Below, piece after piece: positions 48,041 through 64,000 of a stretch of DNA of 64,000 bases. The translations under genes were made by a program, and so were the position numbers. Each line of letters starts with the position of its first letter. Position 1 is the stretch's first letter. This DNA comes from Aphrophora alni (lineage: Eukaryota > Arthropoda > Insecta > Hemiptera > Aphrophoridae): assembly GCA_963513935.1 (NCBI GenBank), contig OY740769.1:40575120-40639119 (forward strand). The letters run 5' to 3'. A model generated the notes under the pieces. It worked only from the letters and a program-made list of their open reading frames with translations, was not told the DNA's origin and did not search any database.

Positions 48041-49007
48041 CTATTGTTTTTCTATCCTTTTGTCAAGTTTCATGTACTGCTTCTTCCTCTTTTCCCCTTC
48101 TAGATTAAGCTCGATCTTCATGTACATGAAGATGTACATGAAGATCTTCATGTGTTCAGCTTCTTTCCTCAAGCATTCCACCAACATGTTAAATCTAGGG
48201 GTAGGATTACCAATGATGGAGTTTATTTTATTATGCCATCCTTCGACTGCATTTGTTGTCCTGTGTCTTTTTCCGTAGCAATTCCACATTGCAATGGGAA
48301 TCTGATCAATTTCTAGCCACAGCCGCACACATGTTAACATGTAGCTTTAGCTCATCATTCTTTCTGTACTCTTCTGACAGACCGTGATTTTGAATTTTTC
48401 TCCATAAGCATTTCTTCATATGGAAGTAGCACCCACTGACTTCGGTCGATGGAAAGACTTCATGTAGAGCCGATATTGCAGCTGCCATGAAATCGAAATT
48501 AACCCTACTGGGACACCACTGCGGAACTGCTTCCTTAATAAGATGAAACAGGCGAATATAGGTTTCTTTCTTCTTATTAGGGAGCAAGACAAATATGACA
48601 GGGAAAACATTTGTTTTGTCGCACCGGTCTCCTAGGTCTGCGTGAACTGTGTACACTTGTGCAAACTGCTTACTGCAACACTTAAATGTGCCACCCATAA
48701 AAAACTGAGAAGATGTTCTTAGACTTTCTTTCCCATTTACTCTACTAAAAATTATTATTCTTTCTTCCTGTCTGTCGTCAGAAAGGAGATAACTGCTACC
48801 ATCGCCCATTTTAAAGATTTCTTCATTGAGAATAATATTGTGACAATTATTTGGCTCTTGCTGATTTCCCCTTGCTTTACTTCTCTGTTTCCTCAAGGTT
48901 CTCTTCAAAGTCTCTACGTTGGGCATTTTTGTCACAAAATCATAACCTGGAATAAATAAGATATAATTAATCCAATGGTTTTTTAGCTGTTTGATGTAGC
49001 GAAGCAC
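48041..49007 (-). pseudogene. MULE transposase (Mutator-like), damaged
   Basis: A 233-codon frame (49007-48306) includes FFMGGTFKCCSKQFAQVYTV at residues 102-121. It continues with FPVIFVLLPNKKKETYIRLF, VNFDFMAAAISALHEVFP and GCYFHMKKCLWRKIQ. This is the DDE core of MULE transposases. The first catalytic Asp, normally in DGTF, is Gly (residue 105), and the DFE word reads DFM. After a frame change and loss of several dozen residues, 48340-48041 gives IPIAMWNCYGKRHRTTNAVE and GWHNKINSIIG, the C-terminal domain. A local duplication near 48117-48155 adds repeats of MKIFMYIF. It is inactive as read. Confidence 0.85.
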
Positions 49008-49123
49008 GGGTATTCAGCTAGTTAAAATATAAATAAATAGGCCTCTACCTTTATTATGAAGGTTTCTCATTTCATTAATTTAATCTTCGACCGCATCAAT
49101 CCTTTACAGTTACTCGATTTTTC

Positions 49124-49230
49124 TCATAAGCGACACCACGAAACAACGCTTGCTTTCGATTTTCCAAACTTACGATACGCGTAACCCTTATAAAGAGCAG
49201 AAGGCCTTCCCTTTTCTGTAGTAGTAACTT
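49124..49230 (-). pseudogene. FLYWCH-type zinc finger fragment of the MULE
   Basis: Minus-strand TTEKGRPSALYKGYAYRKFG followed by KSKASVVSWCRL matches the start of a FLYWCH zinc finger, with Y.YRK.GK and the W-containing turn. Insect MULE transposases often have a FLYWCH N-terminus, and this lies about 120 bp upstream of the transposase frame on the same strand. The rest of the finger is missing. The piece between, ending TTTATTCCAG before GYDFV at 48950, could be an old intron. Confidence 0.6.
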
Positions 49231-49526
49231 CCATACTGAACGATGCAAACACTGTGAGGGTAGAAAGCAAACTGAAAAATACCAGTGGCCTCCCTACCCT
49301 GGTATTCCCACCCCGTGAGTCATCTGTTGTTGTGGTCAAGGCATTGACACTGGAATGTCAACCATAATACCAAAATGTCCGCAATTATCCAGTATTGAAA
49401 TATTTGCAGAGACCTGTACAACACTTGTCAGGTAGCAGTAATCCCTAGTGTCCCCAATTGCCCGCTTTAATGATGTGTCCACAATATTCCGTGTCCGCAA
49501 TGGCCCGGACACCCACAAAAATTAGG
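49231..49526. other. No supported feature
   Basis: Less AT-rich than average. Minus-strand open frame at 49336-49518 has no recognised motif; it may be the 5' part of the MULE. Confidence 0.35.
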
Positions 49527-49592
49527 TCTACATTTTCTAAATAAAACACATTTATTTCTTGGTATAACATCAAATTTAATGAAACTTGCCGA

Positions 49593-49627
49593 CCATGGTT
49601 TTGCTAGTTACAGCATTGTCATTCTTG
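49593..49627 (-). ncRNA. Variant hammerhead-like fold, left arm
   Basis: Minus strand: core ATGACAA, one unpaired T, helix II GCT/AGC around GTAACT, AAAA in place of GAAA, helix III ACC-AT-GGT and site base C. Helix I is not convincing. A decayed copy of the motif at 21659. Confidence 0.4.
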
Positions 49628-49633
49628 TAAAAT

Positions 49634-49671
49634 ACCTTGACAATGCTGTAATTAGCGAAATCATGGTCAGC
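49634..49671 (+). ncRNA. Variant hammerhead-like fold, right arm
   Basis: Core TTGACAA (49637-49643) differs from CUGANGA only at positions 3 and 8, giving U3 and A8, which can pair. One unpaired T, helix II GCT/AGC, GAAA (49657-49660), helix III with a U-G pair, and triplet GTC (49666-49668) follow. Helix II has changed on both strands relative to 22317-22328 and still pairs. Helix I is eroded. Confidence 0.5.
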
Positions 49672-49780
49672 AAGTTTCTATAAATTTGTGGTTATACATA
49701 GAAATAAAAGAGTTTTATTTATTAAATTGGAATACCACCAAGTACCTACAGTCCGTAGCATAAATAGTTCTACATTTTCT

Positions 49781-50220
49781 CTTTAGCCTACACTTTTAAA
49801 TTTAATATTTTCTTATAAAGACAATCTAAAATTTCAAGCAACCAAAAAAAAAAAAAAAATGTACAATTAGAAGTAGAAATAAGATTAAAAATCAAAATTT
49901 TAATTAGGTTGAGCTATGCGTGTAACAAGCATAAACTACAATATGTTAAAAAAAAAAAGTAAGAAGTTCGTGCATAATGTTTATATTAGATATCATTAAA
50001 TGTTTCTTTAGATATTTAATGTTTTATAAAAATTTATGATTTAAAAAAACTACTGTGATTTCAAGTCCTTTTTTTTTGTATAAAATTGTATCATAATTAT
50101 TGTAATATTATTTGAAAGAGTGTAGTCAAATAATGTAAATTGTTATACCAATAAAATTGGGACCACTTCTTCTTTTTTGCACTTCTCGCTCTATGGATTT
50201 ATATTTTAAAACAACTGCAC
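49781..50220. other. No supported feature
   Basis: AT-rich with several A-runs; no coding motif recognised. Confidence 0.45.
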
Positions 50221-50310
50221 TAGATACAGCACCTTACAGAGAATTAAATCCAAATAAATTGAAAAATATATCAAATAGTACAAAAATTAATCGCCAGATA
50301 ACAGCAGTTT
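50221..50310. repeat. Diverged repeat containing CAGATAACAGCA, left of Jockey insertion
   Basis: GATACAGCACCTTACAGAG at 50224 and CGCCAGATAACAGCA at 50291 recur as CGCCAGATAACAGCACCTTA at 51255 and CGACAGATAACAGCACATT at 51389. The repeat block is split by the Jockey-type fragment. Confidence 0.5.
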
Positions 50311-50636
50311 ACGTTACAATTTTTTTTTGTGGTGTGCAAGGTGAAGGATGGGAGTTATCTTACTAATACCTTGTTAGTGGATTTATTGAAGGAGCTACAT
50401 GATACATCTTTTTCTGCTTCCTACTCGATACTGAAATAAGCGTGTAAGATTAGACTGCATGCAACTGCATCCTGGTGGCGACAGCTTGGCTTATGCCGCT
50501 GCGGTGCACCCTTTGATCTGAAACAGAGCTAGAAAGCAAAGAGGTGAAATTTAAGTATGAAGTAGGCTATGCATGGCTTTATAGGCTCAAATGAGAGATC
50601 AAGGTCGGTCGTTCGTGTGAATAAGGACAGCGGCCG

Positions 50637-51210
50637 TCAAATGTGTTTGTCAAATGTTGTGTCATATTTACATAATGAAGAGATTAGTGTTGATGTTGGG
50701 TGTGCATGGGCCCCCTTGTAGAGATTAGCTGATAATCGTTGAATGTGTTGTTTGATGAAAGGCACATTTAAGTCTTTATGTAAGTTCCTAACTCTGGTGC
50801 ACATTGGTGCTTTAGTGATTATTCTCAAAACGTTGTTTTGGAATATCTGTAGCCTGCGCATGTGTGTGTCCCCAGTCGGGCGCTGCATAAGTGATGAGGC
50901 TTCTAAGTACAGATAAATAGATTGTGGTGGCTGTTCTCAATTCAAGAGAGCTTGTTTTATTGAGCAATGGATATAGTTGTGACAGTGTCATGTTTGGTCT
51001 TTTAATTGTGGCAGATATGTGGGTGGACCAAGTCAGTTTCCTATCTAGGATGACCCCGAGGTACTTGACCTGACCCTGCCAGTGTAGGTATGTCTTCATT
51101 GAATAAGCGTAAGGGGGTATTAATGGTGTGCGAGTTTCTTTTAGAGAGCAAAAGCGCCTGGCACTTGGACACATTTACCTTCACTCTCCAGGCTTTAAGC
51201 CAGTATGTGA
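50637..51210 (-). pseudogene. Jockey-clade reverse transcriptase, C-terminal fragment
   Basis: Minus-strand reading from about 51210 gives LAWR-type and VKVNVSK-type words in mixed frames. Then 51174-50812 reads WQGQVKYLGVILDRKLTWST, followed by LSQLYPLLNKTSSLELRTAT and LITYAAPDWGHTHAQAT. The next frame (50888-50637) continues FQNNVLRIITKAPMCTRVRN, LHKDLNVPFIKQHIQRLSAN and ends near DKH. These are the thumb and C-terminal region of Jockey-type non-LTR reverse transcriptases. At least two frame changes are present. The 5' truncation is typical for such elements. Confidence 0.85.
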
Positions 51211-51240
51211 CACGTATTATTATAATTTTTTTTTTTCAAT

Positions 51241-51640
51241 AGTACAAACTTTTTTCGCCAGATAACAGCACCTTACTGGACATTAATTACAAATTCCATG
51301 AGGGCCTATTAGTGGGGGATATCACAAAGTGCACATGTAAATAATTTTTGTATGCATTAATGTACGTTAAATAATGCAAATTTTTTACGACAGATAACAG
51401 CACATTCCAGACATACTGTGAAATATTTTTGCGTTTTGAATTATTAAATCTGCAATAATATTACCGACATAAATTTTTCTCAGTGAGGCGGAACAATTTA
51501 CAAAACATTTTGTCAAATTGTCCCGTCTCACTGAGGGAAAGTCGGTTAGAAAACTACAGATTTGACTTTCTTATTTCTCAGTGAGGTGACAAAATTTTGA
51601 ATATTAATTTTTTTGAAAACCATCTCCTCTCAGGATCTTC
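51241..51640. repeat. Diverged repeat block with CTCAGTGAGG hairpin
   Basis: Two copies of CAGATAACAGCAC lie about 133 bp apart (51259, 51392). Further right CTCAGTGAGGCGG (51479-51491) faces the inverted CCGTCTCACTGAG (51523-51535), giving a hairpin with further pairing AACAATTT/AAATTGT. A third CTCAGTGAGGTG is at 51577. No known family was recognised. Confidence 0.55.
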
Positions 51641-53556
51641 CATTATGTAATGTGCAGAGTATTAGTCAGGCCTCATGGAGAGGATACTGTGGCCAAGTTA
51701 TTTGTTTTTTTTATTTCTTGTAACTACAGAAGGTTACCTCTTTTAAATGTATTAATTCGATTAGCACATCTTAACACTCAACTATCAACAACTTTTTACG
51801 ATTTCAAGCCCCCAGTATTTTTGACTATCTCAGAAGAAATTAACCTCACTATTTATTGGAAAAAAACTCATACTGTATACCATATCTGTATGATTTATTA
51901 AAACATGGTCTAGCTTCTATCTGGTGTTTTTTTGTCTTATAGCAGTTACTTCCAAATTATAAGTTATCAGGGAAAAAAGAAAAACAATCCATCAATTCAA
52001 TGATTTAAAGGGAGTAAAAATAGGTTTAAGTTTTGACACACTCTCTCAAGTATTGGTTTGACATCAATATATGAAGTTTTGTGTTGAGTAAGTATCTTAC
52101 AGAATAATTAAATTGGTGTCAAAATAATTTATTTAAGATCTAGGGATTGGAAAAAAGGTGTTGATATCAAATTTATGAACATATTTAATTAAGGTTTGAT
52201 GAAACTCAAAATATTTGTATATTTTGGAGCACTGAGTACCTAAGTAGTACATGACCACCACTTATCAAAATTTAAAAAAAATACCTCAAATTGTTTATGG
52301 GCCAATTTTGATGAAACTTATAAAATCTCTTTTTTAACAGTTTATTTGGCATATCTCTTTCCATCTTATATGCCAAAAAATATATAATAAACTCAATATT
52401 TTTTTATCAAAAAAATTCTATGAAACTTTTAATATTAATGTCTTACGCAATTAATTATTTTTTTATATAAGTCATTGGAAAGTCACGTGGAGAACATCTT
52501 ATTTTATTTTATTACAAAGTTTCCTCTTTCATTAAGAATGGGGAAACAATAATTAATTTTAAACACACATTTCTTCTTATAACTCGATGCTGAGTGCTTG
52601 AACAATGCTAAACTTTGTTACTATCCACTCAGCTGTTTAGTCAAGCTGTAAGACAACATATAGAACACTGAAAATACAAAGTTATACAATAGAAAGTAAT
52701 ATTTATTTAAACCAAAAACAAAATACCAAACCAAAGTATACTAATGTAAATATTCGTCTTGAACACATATTAAGAGATTTATATAATATAGTCATCATTA
52801 GATCCGTTTTGGGTAGTATTTCAAAAATATGAAACTTGTCTTTGGAACCCCAAATGTAATAAAAATATCATTTAGTATAAAATTACTGTATCTTTATTTA
52901 AAAAAAGATAAGATAAATAATTCCTTACTATAAAGTCATGTCTATCATTCACCTTTATTTCATTAATATTTATTTGCACAAAATAATTACACATTGTTTG
53001 CAAGGGTTGCTTACATAACAGATAGGGTGGTGTAACAATAGATAGAATATTATACAATTACAACTCCATGTATACATTATAATGTCAGTCTGTATAAGCT
53101 ATTACAGTTGATGTAACCCCTAGGGGGATGCTTTTAGTAAACATCCATAATCTAAATTTATCTGCTCAATTCAGGCTCATGTCCTAGATTGTTAATTAGA
53201 ACAAGTTGACTTTTGTTAAAACATTTGAAAAAGTTTATAAAATAGGAATATTAAATTTGTTTTAGTTTTAACTATCCATCATATGTTATTATATAGAGTG
53301 AGGTTTGGTAATGCACAACGGATTCAACCTATTTTAATTACTAATCATCATATCATGGCAGGATCATAAATAAACTGTCCAAAATGATTAAACAAACTTT
53401 CTAATACACCCTCATACAAAACCAAATACAGTATTAAATAAATAAATCAAATTCATTACCATTTCCACAAACATCGAGTTTATGAGTTTATTAGAAATTT
53501 TATATATATTATTTATATCTGTCAAATGTAGTCTGTATTTTTATTTTACCTTTTAT
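51641..53556. other. No supported feature
   Basis: AT-rich. The open frames at 51650-51901 and 52872-53057 have no recognised motif. Confidence 0.45.
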
Positions 53557-53598
53557 GTGGCTACATGTTTCACTGCCACAGGGAGCATCATCAGGCCA
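53557..53598 (-). ncRNA. Hammerhead ribozyme, type I, canonical core, solitary
   Basis: On the minus strand TGGC (53598-53595) pairs with GCCA (53561-53558) as helix I. CTGATGA is at 53594-53588, then one unpaired T, helix II GCTCCC/GGCAGT with one C-C mismatch and one G-U pair around TGT, and GAAA at 53571-53568. Helix III is A-C/G-T around AT, ending in triplet GTA. All conserved bases are present. No inverted partner is visible nearby, so it may be a lone pLTR fragment. Confidence 0.65.
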
Positions 53599-53799
53599 GC
53601 TGCTATGTCCACTCAAACACTTATAAATACACAACACTTGTAACACATATTTTCATACATTTTTTTGTACACGTCATATAATAAATAAATTTGTTTAACA
53701 TTGTTACACTTGAGAGGTACCTCATTCTATTAGAAAGTGAAAATGAACAATAAATAGATGATGTCATTAAAGGTGATATATTTCAATTTAGTTAGGTTG

Positions 53800-54302
53800 A
53801 TCAAATTTTACTCTGCTGACTTTACTCCCGAAAAGTTGGAAGAATACCTGGAAGGTGTAAGGAGTAGGAGGATGACCCAGCGAGAAGCGGAGAGATTTTA
53901 TAAAATTTGTAAAGCCACTATCAAGAGGAAACTAAAAAAAAAAATCAACATTTAGGTAAACCGGGATACTCGAGAGTTTTTACAGATGAAGAGGACCTTG
54001 CGTTTGCTAGCCACCTAAACAAGTTGTGTGACTTTGGATTTCCTTGTGATGAACTTGATTTTAGATGCATAAAAGCTTACTTAGGTCGACAGGAACGTAC
54101 CGTTGCTTTGTTTAAGAACAACTTGCCTGGTAGAGATTGGGTTAAGTTCTTCCTAGATAGGTATCCCAGTCTTTCAGTTCGATTTGCAACTAATATAAAA
54201 CAAACATTAAAAATGTGGTAAAACTGCTCAAAGACACACCCCCTGAATATATCTACAATTATGACGAAAGCAATATGAGTGATGATCCGGGTAGGAAATA
54301 TT
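53800..54302 (+). pseudogene. pogo/Tigger-type transposase, N-terminal half
   Basis: The first piece reads LEEYLEGVRSRRMTQREAER, then FYKICKATIKRKLKKK, a Psq-type helix-turn-helix. A frame change in the A-run at 53933-53943 leads to HLGKPGYSRVFTDEEDLAFA, SHLNKLCDFGFPCDELDFRC and LPGRDWVKFFLDRYPSLSVR, a CENP-B-type DNA-binding domain. Near 54210 another break, with apparent loss of some residues, precedes VVKLLKDTPPEYIYNYDESN and MSDDPGRKY, the start of the DDE_1 domain with the first catalytic Asp. Homology stops at about 54302. This order defines pogo/Tigger transposases; the fragment is dead. Confidence 0.85.
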
Positions 54303-62842
<8,540 letters not shown>

Positions 62843-64000
62843 AAATGTTTGTTCGTGAGTTATCGATAAGAAAAAGCAAATCGATATATTAAACTGTTAT
62901 AAAAGATGTAGGTAGTTGTTTAAAATCAGCTTTACTTATTTCATCAAAACTTTGGTGAATGATCTAAATCGGAGCGATACATTGCAAATAATACAAAATT
63001 ACCGTTAAGGATAAACGAAAATTATCCCTAATCATTTAAACAAATAAGTTTGGACCATAAGTAAACACATATACTGTTTAACGTTGTTTACAAATATCTA
63101 AGAAGTCCATGGTTGATTTTTACTTTTTACTGACAACTATCAAACTGTTTTAGGTGACTAATAGTTTAGTTTGAGTTAGAATTTCGATTGTGAATAGGTA
63201 TGTAAGAAAGTTTGCGCAAAGTTTTTACATAGTTTATGTATATAAGTCCAAATTGAGTCTGTAATTGCTAATTTTGTGTAATTGGTAATCTGCTATGTCA
63301 ATCCCAAAGTTGACGTCTACAACGAGCGAATGTGCACAAAATGAGCCAAAACAGAGTGTTTTTAGTTGTACATGAATGAGAATAGACACGTACAGAATTA
63401 TTTGTTAATAATATTATTAGTAATTTTGTATATTTGTTAGTTTATATGATTTAACTGTATAAAAAAATTGTCACTTAAAAGCTCATAATCGACGATGCTT
63501 GAAGTAATAACCAAAACAACACTGTTTTCCTAAACGAAAGAAGAGGACATAATACCACTGTGAGCATTACATTAAATGTATTTATCATACTTCAGTATGC
63601 TTTATAATAACACAATCTATTAAAGTAGGATCTATTGGTTGTTAAAAGTAGGATTCCAATATTACAACAATTTGGGAATACTGTAATACTGAAGAGATTG
63701 GTTACTGGATCGCCTAATATGTTTCACGTGGAATGAATGTCTGATCTGGAGGGGAGAGAAGCACATTTAATATTGGGAACGTGGAAATATCTTTTTATCG
63801 TTGCACATAAATATGATATTTTTATAGAAAATAACTTTCTGTTTTGAAAATATAAGTAAGTAACAGTAAGTTTTGCAGAAAGACATGTGTGAAATTTGCC
63901 ATATATTATTTAATATTCTAGTAAAATTTGGGTAACTAATAAATTTAAAGAAAAGGTACAAAAACAAAACACAAACATTCTTACATAACCGTCCATATAA
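62843..64000. other. No supported feature
   Basis: AT-rich to the window end; the minus-strand frame at 63767-63967 has no recognised motif. Confidence 0.5.

Larger units (their letters stand above)
49527..49780. mobile_element. Penelope-type foldback, second copy of the pLTR family
   Basis: Inverted arms (49538-49620 and 49637-49721) share GCCGACCATGGTTTTGCTAG and neighbouring words with the pLTRs of the Penelope-like element at 21606. Right of the right arm, a 47-nt tail (49722-49768) reads TTGGAATACCACCAAGTACC, matching the tail of that element. A 12-bp direct repeat TCTACATTTTCT flanks the unit at 49527-49538 and 49769-49780. No coding sequence remains. Confidence 0.75.

Noticed and set aside
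49000..49022. AGCACGGGTATTCAGCTAG next to T, resembling a Helitron 3' end (CTAG)
   Set aside because: No preceding hairpin could be confirmed and no 5' partner was found.

Overview
The window looks like AT-rich arthropod DNA, most likely from an insect. The grounds are a spliced gene whose protein reads like insect MOB kinase activator 2, very long introns, and a dense mix of transposon remnants typical of insect genomes (Tc1/mariner, piggyBac, pogo, hAT, MULE, Jockey, Penelope). Order and species cannot be fixed from the sequence alone.

One conserved gene is supported: the last three coding exons of Mob2 on the + strand (9319-9415, 20491-20615, 26980-27368). The reading phases join cleanly, GT/AG sites flank the introns, and a stop lies at 27366-27368. 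Earlier exons are not in the window, so positions 1-9318 are probably intron. The two complete introns are about 11.1 kb and 6.4 kb and are full of repeats. Downstream of 27.4 kb no host gene was recognised; that half holds transposon fossils in AT-rich DNA.

Transposon layout: Tc1/mariner-type (4752-6161), Penelope-type foldbacks (8214-8701, 12113-12410, 21564-22398, 39514-39669, 49539-49768), a long-terminal-repeat MITE (9954-10485), piggyBac-type TTAA elements (16097-17129, one end at 24750-24762, 27932-28936, 37143-37781, 42324-43182), a mariner fossil (17510-17960), tRNA-type SINEs (13350, 33515), a pogo-type MITE (34648-35100), hAT/ZMYM (45094-46074), MULE with FLYWCH (48041-49230), Jockey RT (50637-51210) and a pogo/Tigger transposase fragment (53800-54302). 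Seven long dinucleotide microsatellites punctuate the window.

The most interesting material is the set of five foldback insertions sharing one architecture: a 12-16 bp direct repeat on each side, two inverted arms, and a one-sided extra tail of roughly 35-50 nt between one arm and its direct repeat. One holds the 3' end of a Penelope-like GIY-YIG endonuclease ORF. Four carry, in each arm, a sequence that folds as a minimal type I hammerhead ribozyme: canonical CUGANGA/GAAA cores in two of them, and in the other two a variant in which the normal core C3-G8 pair reads U3-A8. A further canonical hammerhead stands alone at 53557-53598. A separate perfect 70-bp hairpin lies at 22462-22632 inside the last Mob2 intron. 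All of this was read by eye; no folding program, alignment or database search was run.
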